DNA of 64,000 nucleotides from NCBI GenBank assembly GCA_020746875.1, contig JAGTJL010000001.1, forward strand, positions 1,364,001-1,428,000, read 5' to 3'. This DNA is from Rhexocercosporidium sp. MPI-PUGE-AT-0058 (taxonomy: Eukaryota; Ascomycota; Leotiomycetes; Helotiales). The notes beneath the pieces are model-generated. The model was not told the origin of the DNA. It saw only the letters and a list, made by a program, of their open reading frames with translations, and did no database searches. The number at the start of each line of letters is the position of its first letter. The stretch's first letter is position 1. This document shows positions 1-12,450 of this stretch, one piece after another. The translations under genes and the position numbers were made by a program.

Positions 1-2314
1 TCCCAACTGCCCAGCATCTACCTATTCACAGGGCTCATTCATATGTACTTTTTCCAGTTTTCTCCTGGGATCGTTCCAAGCTACGGGACGGAACCAGGAT
101 GACACCATTGGATTCTTATGAAAGATAAGAGCTTCTGCAACAGCTGGTGCGGGTCCGACTGGCGGGGGTTGGTTTCAGCCAATGGATGTTGCCAATGGAA
201 TTTCCACTTTGCACGCATTAGTTGTTATGAGAGGAGAGGACCAGTTCGTGTAAAGTGTTCCAGCGATCGAGCACCCCCATTGCCCATTGTAGAATGTTGC
301 CCAGGGATCGGGCTGTGGAGTTCCACAGAGGATCTCTGATCTCGCATCTAAACTGAGAGTCAGCCAACATCGAATGCATCACATTATCGCGAGGACTGGT
401 GTGACAAGCGAGCGCTTCCAAAAGGCTCTGCAGGCACTTGTCATGACATGGAAACATGAGTCAAGCAGAATAGCACTTCATTACATGCATCAATCCGAAT
501 TATCCTTCCACCCCTAGCTCCCAACGAGCATCTTTGACCCAGACAAAAGCAAATACAGCTGACAGCTTCTGCCCAATGATGTGAACAACACCAAGACAAA
601 CCTCTACTCCACACGAACGCCGCAGAATATCTACACGCTTGATCTCTAGTGCCATGCCATGTCATGCCCTCCAGCTTGGGATGTGGGTCACGCAGGGCTC
701 CCACGTTGAGCAGCGTCCTCCAGATCGATTTCTGTTTGGGCATTCCCAAGCCCCTTCGCTTCCACCTCCGTCCCCTCCGCTTCCACCTGCACTTCCATTG
801 TCACCTCCAGATTGTCCACTGCTGGATTTGTTGTGCTTTGCTGCTCGAGCGGCCGACTTTGCTTCGCGAGACTATACGCGAATCAGATATATATGGTTTC
901 CCTAGCCCTACTTTGAAATTGAACTAGCTTACATTTGCACCTCTGCTCCTAGCGATTCGCTCCGCAGACTCGTCGTTATGCTTAGCTTTGGTCATGATGA
1001 ACTGTATCGTATGATGTGATGATGGGAATCGAAGTCCCTGAACAGTAAATAGGTGGTTGTGGTATGGATAGAGCCGAATTCTTTCAATGGGCGTTTGAAG
1101 TTCAAGCGTTGGCTTGTGTTGGAATTGTGATGGTGTTCTTGTCAACCAGGACTGGTGCTCCTCCCGGGAATTTGAATGTCTTTATACTAGATTCCGTGCC
1201 TGCTTGAAGATCTCTCTTTGCTTTTTCTGGTCAAAGAGTTCAGCTTGGCACTTGAACTCTCGGAACGCGGAACGCGAATACGACAAACATAAATGCCTCT
1301 TCATAGCTTATCTGATCGAGGCAAACAAACAACGTTGCTGCCCACAAGTTGAGAAGTGATCGAGAAGTGATCGAGATAATTTCTTTTGAAACGTCGATAC
1401 CGATCACAACGGCAATCGCGGGCTGGTTCTAGATACTTTGCTAAGGAGCATACTTTACCATGCGGGCATGTTGATCACATGGATCCTACCCTCAAATACA
1501 TTGCAGCAGTTCGAGAGAAAATGTGAAAGATCATTGATTGCATAGTGGAAACTGATATTCTAGTACACTGAGCCTCATTTGGTGACTAGGTCCGGGACGA
1601 TCCAGCTGGTACCAGGGCTGAAAGTAAAAGAAAAAAGCACTTTAGCCATGCAGATGAGTCTAGTAAAGAAACGCTAGACAAAAAGGTTGACGGGAGTCTC
1701 GCTCTTTCCCAGGCTATCAGTTAGCGTGGCCCTGGAATGAGTCTTTTTCTAGAGCATAGCCTCACGCCTCGTCGTCAGGAATTAATATTTAGGTAGTGAG
1801 TAAGAAAGCTCATCACTTGATGTTCCATCTGAATTTGAGATTGACAGGTAGTTCGAATGCATCATGAACCTATGAGAGTATACTTTGTTTATGTTGATCG
1901 ACCCGTGTAATGCTTGCTTTTGAAAAGGCGAGGTGCAGTAAGCTCAAGCCGTGGCGTGAAATGGATTGACCAGGACGTGCAAGAGCACGAGGGAGGATTT
2001 ATGATGAGAAAGAATCCCATCCTTAATCATTCCTGCGCGACCACTTGGAAGTTGCTACAAGACCTGTGGAAATCTTTACGATTAGGAGAAACTGAAGGGT
2101 GCTAACATCTGCATCTGCAGACTCTGTCACACCAATGGCCGGGGGTTCTGTAAAAATTTCATGGTCGGCGCCATCAAAAGCAGACCGCTCCTTCATACTG
2201 AGCCAGTTCTTGGTACAGAAATCCAAAGGCGGGAATAAATTGATGTATGGGATTCTTGATTACTAATGTTGCGCAGCCGACTGGTGCCGTTGGTAAATGA
2301 TCTCTTGAGATAGC
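1..2314. other. intergenic, no gene seen
   Basis: Only short overlapping open frames occur here, none with a recognisable domain or a convincing splice pattern. The right end holds the 3' flank of the desaturase gene. I see no RNA gene or mobile element. Confidence 0.5.
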
Positions 2315-4059
2315 TCAATGACCATGCAAGATATCTCCTTTCGCAGCAGTAACTCGCTGGCACTTTGCAAGGATTGCTGCTTGCCTTCCCACCTCACCAA
2401 GCCTCCCAATAACCTGTTTACTCCCATCCACGAAGCCGTACAGAGCGTAGGGTATTCCAACGTCTATGCAGAACTCCTGCACGAGTTTCTGAGCTCGTCG
2501 AAGATTGTGTCTTGGCATTCTAGGAAAGAGATGGTGGACAGCTTGGAATTGAAGACCTCCGTGGAAGAAATCCAACCACTGGGGGCAGTCAACGTCCATG
2601 GTCGTACGCAGCATCTTCTGTGGGAACGATTCATGCGGGCCGAGCTCTGCGGTGCTCATAGCAAAGTGAGACAGCGTGATCTGGGCGTGCAAGGGCATGG
2701 TGATCATATGGCTGACCAAGAGGAAAGCCAAACGTGCTGAAGCTGTCGGAATAGCCTTGTACATTATGAGGTACCCAAACCAATACCAGAAGAAGACTTG
2801 TCCGGTAAGCTCCAGCCATCTGTGCCACCATGCAGGGCCCTTCTTAGGTCCCAGGCCGCGAATAAGGTACTCCCATGAAAGAAAGTACAAGTTGAAGCGT
2901 CCAAAAGTGAGAATCGGATAGTACAAATATGCCTGGTATGGAAGTATAAATTTGGCAAAAGCATCATATGCCATGACACGATCATAGAAGGATGACGTGA
3001 GTGACTCCAGGAACCGATGTGAGATCGCAAAGAAGGGGAGATGTTCAATATCTGGATCGTGCTCCGGAGAATTTGTAACAATATGATGGACATTGTGATT
3101 TCTTTTCCACCACCCCACGGACAGCCCCCCGATGAAATCGGCGATGATTATTCCAATCGTCGTATCGACATGAAAGTTATGTGTGATACCCATGTGTCCT
3201 GCATCATGCACAGTGAACACCAGCTGATGCCAGAGACATCCAAGAAACAAGCCGCTCGTAGCATACCACCCCAGGCGAAGAAAAATAAGCATCATGCAGA
3301 CGAGAAAAGTGTATCGACAGGCTTCAATAGCGTACGCAGTGTAATTGCAGTCGTACAACTTTTCCTCCCTTATTCGCTGGTCTAGAAGACGATACTTCCG
3401 AATGACCTCGTCCTGTGTGTGGAGATCCAATGACGGATACTTGGCAATGTCCAAGTCGATTTGCTCTTTCGTTTGGGCATCCAAATATGACATGCCATCC
3501 TCAAGTTCAGTGATAGAGGAAACCGATGACGCAGAAGATAGAAGAGGGTCATTCTTAGAATGTATGCGTCGGCGAGTGAACGGCTCTGTTGCATCAAATA
3601 TGGGCGATGGAGTTCTCGAAATATCGGAGCTTGGTATCTGATGCTCGGGGTAGTCCTCCTCGCTGTCTGCCTCTGCGGCGCCCTCACAATATGGTCGGAA
3701 TCTGCCACCTTGGATCGGGGGAACGAAGTTGGCCCAGCGGCCCTCAATTCTTCCAATTCGATATCGTTCCATTTGTTTTCTGGCCTCTGGAGAGTGGAGC
3801 CTGGTAAAATATCAGCCAAATCGTGGATATGGGTTTGCGAAGGCAAGAGAAGTACATACGCAGTAACTTCGTCTGTTGCATCTCTTCCTATCATATGTCG
3901 GATGGCTTTGTCGCCCCCCGGGTGGTATTTGAGCCATGGATCGACCTTGAGAACATTCCCGTTGACTACAATTATAGACTTCCCGTCTGCTATAAGACCC
4001 TCGATTTGTCTTCGGGACAACAAAGCCTCTGCCTTACGAGGATGGCTCTCAAAGACCAT
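2315..4059 (-). CDS. delta-8 sphingolipid desaturase with fused cytochrome b5
   Basis: Two exons, 4059-3860 and 3800-2315, separated by a 59-base GTATGT...CAG intron, give 561 residues. The N-terminus is a cytochrome b5 domain with the heme-binding HPGG at residues 46-49. A Ser-rich linker of roughly 100 residues follows, then a membrane fatty-acid desaturase with all three histidine boxes: HDAGH (265-269), HNVHH (302-306) and QAVHH (486-490). The Q-x-x-H-H form of the third box is the hallmark of b5-fused front-end and sphingolipid desaturases. The enzyme should introduce the delta-8 double bond in the long-chain base of glucosylceramides at the ER, with electrons supplied by its own b5 domain. 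The start is an ATG just before the b5 domain. A fatty-acid front-end desaturase is the alternative, but the overall match is to fungal delta-8 sphingolipid desaturases. Confidence 0.93.
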
Positions 4060-5864
4060 GATGGTGGGAGGAAGTGATAATTGGGCGGTTCCCGCGAAGC
4101 TCGAGGAGTATCCAAGCTTTCGCGATAATCAGGGCGTTCAAGGGCCATGAAACATTGCAAACTGTCGCAGCTTTCTCTCCTTGAAATATCTGAAGGCTCG
4201 GTGAGGGTGATAGCGCCACAACTCTCGCCGCCATATGGGATGGTGGATGGTTCCTGGCCCGAGACGGGTCGTCGAAGCGGCAATTTCAAGTGGCTCGCTA
4301 AAGGAGCATGCATTTGGTTCCTGAGAGCTTTCTCGAAGCGACCTCCTTTGTTCTCCCCACCGAACTACCTCACTTTCGTGGGCACTTCACGCGTGAGCAT
4401 GACTTTACCACTAACAATCTCCGTTGAGTTGTTGTGCAATCACGTTTATCTCTATGCATGGTCAGTGCAAAGTTTTCTGGGGGTATCTCTGCTTAACATG
4501 CAGCCAAGGCACATAGTGGACAGAGAGGACCAGGGTAGATGTGATATCAGCATTGCTTGGTCGACGTAGTCACAGGCTATCATATTTTGTTGGCCCCCCC
4601 TGTCGTTTAGTCTTTTGTTAGGGCGAGATTGTAACGAGGTCCAATGTCTCCCAGCTACCAAGTGGCTAGTTCCAAGTTCTTGTTCACTTCAGCTTTCTCA
4701 TTTTAAGTATATACAGTTTGCTTGCTTACTTGTATTTTCTCAGCCCGCCCTAAGACTCTTCATGTGGGCTTCAATGATTTACTGAGTCCCGAACGTCTCA
4801 AATGGAGTTCTATGGATGGGAAGTCTTGGGATTACCGCGCAGCTGATGTCTGAAGCTCTCCATCACGTGCAGTTTGCTTGGTTCACTCCCTGGATATGCT
4901 ATGGAGTTACCCCCGAGGTCAACTGTTTACCTTGCTGAATTTTAGAGGTTGTACAGCTGCTCAAATGACCTACAGCAGACACTCAAATACGTGGCCTAGA
5001 GAGCCAGAGCTAAGGCAGCCAGGAGCAGGCATTGTCAAGTATGGCCAGCCACCTCTAGGATTTACGGGCTCATCTGTGCGAACAAGTTTGCGTAATATGC
5101 TCTCTGTTCGTCATAAGGAGGCGAATGTTGGCCATCAGTTCACTGGCGAAGCCTTGGACTTCCCTTCTTCTCGCCAGACAAAGTGTATCCTATCGAAGCT
5201 CCGAAAAACGTTTTCCCAAGTTCAATCTGACTCTTCCTCTGATGGGAGTTGTCTTCATTACAAACTGTCTTCTGATCCATGCCGTCCGTTTTGGGTAGCC
5301 TCTGGCCGAACAATATTATCGGGAAGGCCAACTTCTGTTACGGGGTCAGTTTGCCTGTTTAGTCGTCCTGCTGACCTCCCTTGACCACTTATTTCTCTCA
5401 GATCGACAGTATCAAAAGCACAGCAGCTACATTTGAAGAATCGGTGCAACAGGCAGACCGCCTTCGCCTCTCGATCCTCGGCCTTGATACTTGTGCTCAC
5501 TTGGGATATTATGGTGCTGGACTACAGGGCGAATCGGGCTTCCTGCAGGCAAGAGATATACCTGTAGCAACCACAGTGCCACGGAGGCGTTTCTACTAGT
5601 TCAAAATGCTTGTTTGGTTTTCCTAGAGTGGAGTGAGTTCCTTCGAAAGCCCCATCACTTTTTTCGATGAGCGAAGCTTGTGTCACTGGCGGAAACGGAA
5701 CAGTTGCCTCGCCTACATAAGGAGGTTCGACTCCTACCTTTTGTTAGAAGGATCTCTCCTCCTTACACAACAGTCCTTCAAATTCAAACTTCTCAACGTT
5801 CTTTACGATTAAAACAACAACAAACCTTTGACGCTCCTTAGCAAAATCTCAACTTTATATCAGA
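4060..5864. other. intergenic: divergent upstream regions
   Basis: This lies between the desaturase start (-) and the micro-exon gene start (+), so it should hold both promoters. The last about 120 bases before 5865 are CT-rich and then CAA/AAC-rich, the look of a 5' leader of a well-expressed fungal gene. A 168-codon open frame at 4878-5384 begins at TTG and resembles no family I know, so I do not call it. Confidence 0.5.
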
Positions 5865-6935
5865 ATGGCAGTAGGATTCCCTCTTCAGAATCAAACAACT
5901 ATCATGAACATGATGCTTGCCGGGCAGGGTAACGGTGCGCTGGCAATGCGAAATGCAGGTCTCCGTCAGACTCAGTGTGATGTCTGCCAGCTCGATCCAA
6001 ACACTGGGGAACATATCTGCGAGTGTGTGACGTTGGCAGTCTGCATCAGCCAAGGCTATGGAGGGTATGGTGCTTCGATTCAAGATGTGCTGCAGCAGGC
6101 TATGTATTGCAATTGCCCACTATGTCCATATGTACCGTTCGTCGGTGGTGGCGGCCTCCAAGTGTGAGTCAATGTATACTACCCAACCCCAAGAGCTACA
6201 TTGACGGATAGTAGTGGAGTCATGTCTCCATTTGCCGCCAATTTTGGAATGTAAGTTGATCAGAAGTCCAACCAGAGCTCAAAAGGCAATGTTCATTAAA
6301 CTAACTTTGAACTTCAGGGGTGGTGGTATCCCAATGAATGCTGCTCTCGGAATGTGAGTGCACTAGCGTGATAGTATCTTGTCATTGATCACTAACTCAA
6401 AACAGGGCCGGTAGTCTCCAGATGAATGCTCTTGCACTGTAGGTTTCCACGCTCACGCAAGCTCTCCTCTATTTTCCTACCACCACTGATGTCTTGACTA
6501 GCCAGGGCGCCTCGCCGCTCGGCGCTGCTGGTCTTGGCGGTCTTGGCGGTCTTGGTGGTCTGGGTGGTCTTGGTGGTCTGGGACGGGGTGGGCTCGGTGG
6601 ACTGTAAGAGACAAAGGTCCCGAACGTATAGAGGACTTGCTAACATGAACAGCGGCGGCGGAGTCAGTGGACTGTAAGCAGCACACATCTGGAACCCCTT
6701 AGACCCTACTTAGAACTTAGAAGGTGCCTACTAACACAAAAACCAGTGGCGGTATGATGATGGCTCCTGGGCTTTCAGCGTAGGCTTCCATTAAACCTCT
6801 TCCTCCGGACAGCTGACAGTAACCAGAAACAACAGCCGCATGCTTGGCAACTTCCCTACGGAAGTTGGCATGAACAGACGTGGTTTCGGTCGTGGAAATC
6901 AGGGCAGATTTGGTTCCCGTTTTGGACGAGGCTAA
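5865..6935 (+). CDS. micro-exon gene: Cys-rich, Gly/Met/Leu-rich protein, unknown function
   Basis: I do not recognise this protein. The model has eight exons: 5865-6163, 6212-6250, 6318-6353, 6406-6438, 6502-6603, 6653-6673, 6747-6779 and 6836-6935, giving 220 residues. Every intron is phase 2, and the six internal exons are 39, 36, 33, 102, 21 and 33 bases long. Branch-site-like CTAAC or CTGAC and an AG acceptor precede most exons. Exon 1 encodes an N-terminal part with eight cysteines in CxxC (38-41), CxC (52-54), C60 and CxCxxC (82-87) spacing, which could bind metal or form disulfides. No signal peptide is visible. The small exons encode short modules such as GGGIPMNAALG, AGSLQMNALA, GGGVSG and GGMMMAPGLS, plus a run of LGG triplets. 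The last exon ends in an RGG-like tail (RRGFGRGNQGRFGSRFGRG). The main uncertainty is whether each small exon is used; frame continuity over seven junctions argues for it. Confidence 0.75.
6208..6214 (+). promoter_or_regulatory. tandem 3' splice site (TAGTAG)
   Basis: The first intron of the micro-exon gene ends in two adjacent AGs three bases apart (acceptors at 6211 or 6214). Either keeps the frame; the choice adds or removes one serine codon. This is inferred from sequence only. Confidence 0.4.
6533..6577 (+). repeat. 9-base coding repeat (Leu-Gly-Gly)x5
   Basis: Five consecutive copies of a CTT/CTG-GGC/GGT-GGT unit lie inside exon 5 of the micro-exon gene. They encode LGG x5, followed by LGRGG and LGG. 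The copies differ only at third codon positions. Confidence 0.85.
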
Positions 6936-7420
6936 GTCTATGAACGAAGGGAGGCATTCTTGTTTTAATGTTTAGTAGCCTCCCTCTTCTTTGCTTTTTA
7001 GGAGATGCCTGCTCTTGTTCGTTGAATTACGACAGTTGTAAGTAAAAACATCCCTGCTCAAGGTACGCCCTAACCTTTGCCCGTCACAGCCACTTCATGT
7101 TTGCTTTATCATAGTACTTGACTTCCTCGCTACTTTTCAGAGTGCTGCAATTTGTCATCGCTGTGGTGGCTGTTTCATTCTTGCTTTCAGGTGATTTCTA
7201 GGGAAGAACAGAATGAGTATACGGCTCGAACATACGGACAGGAGGATCCAAGAGTGTGTCATGATTTAATGAGATCACGGAACAGTTAGTCTGATGATTT
7301 GATTTAACGTTTTGCGTAAGCTCTTTGGGTGCGTTCACACATGATGTACATAGGACACGGTGGAATTCGAATGGTCAAAAATGTCTGCGTTTTATCTAAC
7401 TATCGTACAATTAGGTGTGC
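6936..7420. other. intergenic between convergent genes
   Basis: This is the 3' flank of the micro-exon gene (+) and of the dihydrolipoyl dehydrogenase gene (-). No coding frame or RNA gene is apparent. Confidence 0.6.
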
Positions 7421-9174
7421 TCAGTAATGAATTGCCTTGCCGTATGTCGCCATAGCAGCCTCCTTGAATGCCTCCGCGAGAGTTGGGTGTGCGTGGCTCG
7501 TACGTCCAATATCCTCACTAGACGCACCGTACTCGATTGCCAAAGTTCCCTCAGCAATCATCTCTCCAGCGTTAGGTCCAATGATGTGGATGCCGAGGAT
7601 TCTATCAGTCTCCTCATCGGCGATCATCTTGACGAAACCCTCGGTATCCAGGTTGGTCTTTGCTCTCGAGTTGGCCGAGAATGGGAATGTGCCAACCTTG
7701 TACTTGACTCCTGAGGCCTTGACTTCCTGCTCGTTTTGGCCGACCCACGCTACCTCGGGGTGTGTGTACATGACGGATGGGATGGCACCGTAGTTGACAT
7801 GTCCGTGTCCCTTCTTGATGTACTCAACGACGGCGACAGCCTCTTCCTCGGCCTTGTGGGCGAGCATAGGCCCGAATGTACAGTCACCAACGACGCGGAT
7901 GTGTGGGATTTTGGTGCGGTATTCCTGATCGATGACCAACCTTCCCTTGTCATCAGTCTCAAGACCAATGTTCTCCAACCCGAGACCAGCAGTGTATGGT
8001 CTACGTCCAATGGCAACAAGAACAACATCTGCCTCGAGCTGTGTATTGTCAGTATCCTGCTGCATTGGCTCCACGTTCTCAAAACTCACAGTCTCATTCT
8101 TGCCTCCCTTGGCAGCCTCTACCTCAAGCTTGATCTTCTCGCCGCTTGGGTCGCCACCCATGACCTTGGTGTTGAGCTTGAAGTCAATACCCTGCTTCTT
8201 CAAGATCTTTTGTGCCGACTTTGCGACCTCGGCGTCCATTCCTGGGCCACCAATCTGTCCCAAGAACTCAACAACAGTGACCTTGGTGCCCAATCTCGAC
8301 CAGACAGATCCCATCTCAAGACCAATGATACCTCCACCGATGACAATCATGCTCTCTGGGACCTTCTCCAAGGCAATAGCTCCAGTGCTTGTGATGATTC
8401 TCTTCTCGTCGATTTCAAGACCCGGGAATGGCGTAGCTTCACTACCAGTGGCAATTAGGATGTTCTTTCCTACGATAGTCTTCTCTCCGCCTTCGGTCAG
8501 GTTGACCTTGATTTCATGCTCGCTGGCGAAAGCTGCCGTGCCCTTGATATACTCAACATTGTTCTTCTTGAACAGGAACTCGACACCCTTTGTCAAGCCC
8601 GATACAGCGGTGTCTTTCGACTTCATCATTTGTGCTAGGTTGAGTTTTACATCGCCGACCTCGATACCGCGTGCTTTCGTGTCGTGGAGAATTTGGTGGT
8701 AGAGATGCGAGTTGTTGAGGAGAGCTTTCGAGGGAATACAGCCGACATTCAGACAGGTTCCGCCCAATGTGCCACGCTTCTCGATGCATGTGACCTATCG
8801 CGACTGTTAGATACCTCTTCTAACGCCCTGCTTCCTTGTGTAAAGCCTACCTTCATGCCTTCCTGTCCAGCCTTGATAGCTGCGACATATCCGGCAACAC
8901 CTCCGCCAATAATGACCAGATCCTTCTCCTCTGCACGCAGTCAGCTCTGTATCCATCGACCCCATACGCAGGAGTATCTCACCAGCCTCTGTGGCATATC
9001 CTCGTTTCGACCATCTCGCAATTGATGTAGGGGCGACAACTGTAGGAAGGCTGCAGAAACCAGTATTAGCTTGGCGATCGAGCTTGTAGCGCGCAATTGA
9101 AAGGGAGCGTACGATGAAGATTGCTTAAAAGCTGACCTGGCAGCCGCCCGTGGCAATACTAAGCTCCGAAGCAT
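7421..9174 (-). CDS. LPD1: dihydrolipoyl dehydrogenase, mitochondrial (E3)
   Basis: Four exons, 9174-9113, 9050-8983, 8930-8851 and 8794-7421, give 527 residues. The enzyme reoxidises dihydrolipoamide with NAD+ in the pyruvate and 2-oxoglutarate dehydrogenase complexes and the glycine cleavage system of the mitochondrial matrix. The first about 40 residues are Arg/Ser/Ala-rich and lack acids, as in a mitochondrial presequence. The FAD dinucleotide motif GGGVAG lies at 52-57. The redox-active disulfide is in [13 protein letters not shown], with cysteines at 84 and 89. The NAD-binding GGGIIG lies mid-protein, and the catalytic HPTLAE near the C-terminus has His506 and Glu511. Length and motif order match the family. 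The three introns cluster near the 5' end, and the first branch site reads GCTAATA. Confidence 0.97.
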
Positions 9175-9582
9175 GGTGTGTTGTATTGTGTAAAGGTGTT
9201 GATTTAAAATTCTAGAGAACGACACTACAAAGATGTTTTGATGGGACGCCAGAAGCCGGCGAAGATCGAAAGTGCCCGATGGCTCAGTCCGTCACCCGTA
9301 TTTAGCCGCACTCGCCTGGCCCAGACATCCGCCACTGATGTTTGAAAGCATTGTTTACTTCTGGGACATTTGAATTATAATTGTGTGATTGGATTGCAAC
9401 ATATCAGAGGCAAGCTGTTTCTTGGTTCGCCTTCCACACTCAAGACCCATTTACAAAAGTACCCCCATCTTGCTATACATTTGCTGTAATCGCTTTCTTG
9501 GTCAGTTCACTTGCTTTGCGCGGAATAAATATCACTCGACAGGATTATGGTAGAATACTTTGAATAGATTAAAATCTCACAT
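9175..9582. other. intergenic between tandem genes
   Basis: This holds the upstream region of LPD1 and the 3' flank of the Sgd1-like gene, both on the minus strand. No other feature is seen. Confidence 0.6.
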
Positions 9583-12248
9583 TCAAGAGGTGTCAACAGC
9601 CCACTGCTTAAAGGTATCTCCAGCTACTTTACAGGCCCATTTTACTGTCGCCTTCTCCTCCTTCCCACCCGCAATATCCGTCTTACTCACAACCTTCTTC
9701 AAGAAGTATTGCAATCCTCTGACCAGTTGCGGCGTTTCCCTCGCCTGGCCAAAAACATGTCGCAAAGCTTGCTTATCCCTCTTATTCTCGGCTTGCCGCT
9801 GACACTGAAGTAAAACAGTGATGAAGAACACTTCCATGAAGATCTTCGTCTTCGATTGGAGGTAGCTGAAGTTGAGGTTCTTGAGTGCACTGAGATTCAG
9901 ACCACCGTCGACTAAGAGGGTCCCGAACATCTTTGCAAGGTTCACAATCTGCCTCGTATCCAAAGCATCCCCTTCATCGTCAGGGCCGATATCGTCTTCT
10001 TCAGACTCGCCCATCTGCTTGAAGAGGTCCCAAAGACAATATTGAAATGCAGTCTTGAGTCTTCTATCACTACAGATCTTCTTGGCGATCAAAGTATAAT
10101 AGGGGTTGTAGGTCTTCTCACCACCCGCACAGTGAATGAGAACCTTCGGTATCTCGAATTCCTGGACCTTCTTCAGCTTCAGTTTCATAAGCCGTAGGTG
10201 TGCGTCTTGATAGTCTGTCGCAGACATGATAGTGACGAAGATTGCTCGACGAATATCGGTATTCATACGTTGCTCTCGAGCCAGTTGAACAAGATCCGAA
10301 GTTCCTGCATCCTCTGCTGGAACTCTCCTGTTACCGGCCTCAGCCGTCGACGATCCGTTGATATCCTCTTCGGCATTGCCTGACCAACTAGCACCGATGA
10401 GCCACCATTTGCCTTTCTTGTCGGATTCTTGGATGTCCTTTAGACCGATCCGTAGGGGCTCGCTGCTTTTGATGGTTCGGGTGTTTAAAGACCCCAGGAT
10501 TTTCTTCATTCGAATGGTGTGCTCGGATGTGATTGCAGATGCAGCACCGCCAGTCTTCATCTTATTGTTCTTGAGATCGTTGATCGTCTCGATCATGAAT
10601 TTCGTCCGAACGGAAATATTAGCGACGCCACCAGCACTGTCGATGGCTGGTCGAAGCATGGCAACAATAACCTTGAGTGAAGATGGATCGTCTTGCCGTA
10701 ATTGAGGACCAGATGCTCGGATCATCTTCAACAATAATTCTGCGTTCAGCTCCGATAACCTCTCCAGAAACATCTTAATATAGTCGAACATAAGATTACT
10801 TCCCACTACTTGGAAATTGTACATCTCTGAGAGAAGCATTATCAAATTCGAAGTCTCCTTACTGCTGTCTGTCGTTGCTGCGCCTGGACCTGCATTTCCC
10901 AGTGCCGTACCACGAGCATAGTGCTCATCGAACAACTCCACAATTCGCTGGATGACTTGAGCTCCAAAATCAGTTCCAATGATCTTGTAGATGGCCGAAA
11001 TGAATCCAGCAGGAAGGATGATGAGAGTATCGGGCAAGCTCGTAGGCTCGCAGACAGATGTCAACAAAATATCAACTAGTATCGAGGTGACATGGTGTCT
11101 GGGATTCTCTCGGTAGATCTTCTCGACATCCGCTAGGATAGATATCAAATTCGCTTCTGTGAGCCTATTTACCAGCCCCTGCGTCCGTCGGCGTAATCTA
11201 ACCAACTCCTCTGAGTCAGAAGACACTGCTTTTCGTAAAGATGGTGGGATGTATTTCTCAATAGGTGCATTCGAGCCAGTGGCGGGTGCCACATAAGGGT
11301 TTTCGCGTACTCTTTTGGCGGGTTGGACCGATTCTTGCTCCGAGTTGTCACCAGATTCAAATCCATCAAAGTCGTTGTCGACATCCAGTGTATCCTCCCC
11401 AGAATCACCCTCATCATCCTCAGAATCATCATCAGCAGGAAATTCAGGTCCGTCTAACGACATATCCGAGGCTCCGTCATTTTCATTGTCGTCGTCTTCG
11501 TCTCCTTCTTCCAGACCTTCCTCATCCAGCTCCATACCATCTTCGTCGTCATCATCATCAAGAAGTTCTAGTTTCCCCTTTGCAGCTCTCCGTGCCTCAC
11601 TTCGTTTGCGCTCTAGCCATTCATCCCCCTCTGCCTTCCTTGTCCTCTTCTGCCGAACACCTTCGTCCTCTTCCTCTTCGCCACCAAGTCCCTCAAGTAA
11701 TTGATCAAGTCCATCATCCTTGAAAGACTGCGGTAGACCCTTCTTGCCCTTCAAACCCAGCTTCTTCTCTAGAGCAGCGATTTCTTCATCTTCCTCAGCC
11801 AACTTATCCTGCATAGCTCTCGATATCTTGGGACGCGGAGACTCGGAACGGCGTTTCTTCGAAGCCTTCGGTTCGGGGTCTGTTTTTTTCGTACGCTTCA
11901 GAATTGACTTGGGCGCGGGTTCTTTCGCAGGTACGGGTCTCGCCGGTGGGGGTTTCGAGACTCCTGGTGCTCTGCTATTCGAGCCATGGCTCTCTTCGTG
12001 ATAAACTTTCGCTCTCTTCGCAGGAGGCGGTCCACTCCTCGAAGCCTTCTTCTCAACTCGTGCAGCTTTTCGAAGTTCTTTCCTCGAACCGGCTCGAGGA
12101 CGGGATTTACGACCACCAGATAGCGCATCTACAAACACATCAGTCACTCTAGAATACCAAAGCAATTTCCAACATGTAACATACCTTCCCCACCAAGCTG
12201 ATCAATCAGCGCCTTTGGGAGCTTCAAAGCATTCTGTTTCGGTGCCAT
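9583..12248 (-). CDS. SGD1: Sgd1/NOM1-like ribosome biogenesis protein (MIF4G + MA3)
   Basis: A short first exon (12248-12185), a 56-base intron and one large exon (12128-9583) give 869 residues. The N-terminal third is highly charged: Lys/Arg-rich stretches, then long Asp/Glu runs around residues 195-285, as in nucleolar assembly factors. The middle is an alpha-helical MIF4G domain, starting around the motif RRRTQGLVNRLTEANL. The C-terminal part is an MA3 domain (near RRAIFVTIMSATDYQDAHLRL). This arrangement is that of yeast Sgd1 and human NOM1, nucleolar proteins acting in small-subunit rRNA processing. The start ATG lies 154-202 bases from the divergent SRP14 start, so the two probably share a promoter. 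Confidence 0.92.
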
Positions 12249-12450
12249 TTCATTTCGTGAATATTCCCGTTCAAAATTTCCCCAGATCTCGAGAAATTTA
12301 TATCGAATAAAATTGATCGGCAGCAAGCAAGCGGACGCCAAGATCGGCTCGACCCCACAAGGCTCACCCCACCAAACCACCTCACCTCTCAAGCATCCCA
12401 CCATGGAACCCCTCGTCAATCGACCACACGACCACGAGCGACCCGCAAAG
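12249..12450. promoter_or_regulatory. compact divergent promoter SGD1 / SRP14
   Basis: About 0.15-0.2 kb separates the two opposed start codons, too short for independent promoters plus leaders in most fungi. I could not identify a specific factor site. Confidence 0.55.

Noticed and set aside
4878..5384. 168-codon plus-strand frame
   Set aside because: Starts at TTG, has no recognised motif and lies in the presumed promoter region of the micro-exon gene.
5690..5760. GGTTCGACTCC resembling a tRNA T-loop
   Set aside because: The flanking stems do not pair, and no A-box, anticodon arm or acceptor stem could be found.
7736..8702. Long plus-strand open frames of about 240-256 codons antisense to LPD1
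   Set aside because: They lie wholly inside the dihydrolipoyl dehydrogenase exon, have no recognisable motif and follow from its codon composition.
11265..11723. Open frames rich in Ser, His or Pro on the plus strand
   Set aside because: Antisense to the Asp/Glu-rich part of the Sgd1-like gene; the composition is a mirror of acidic codons.
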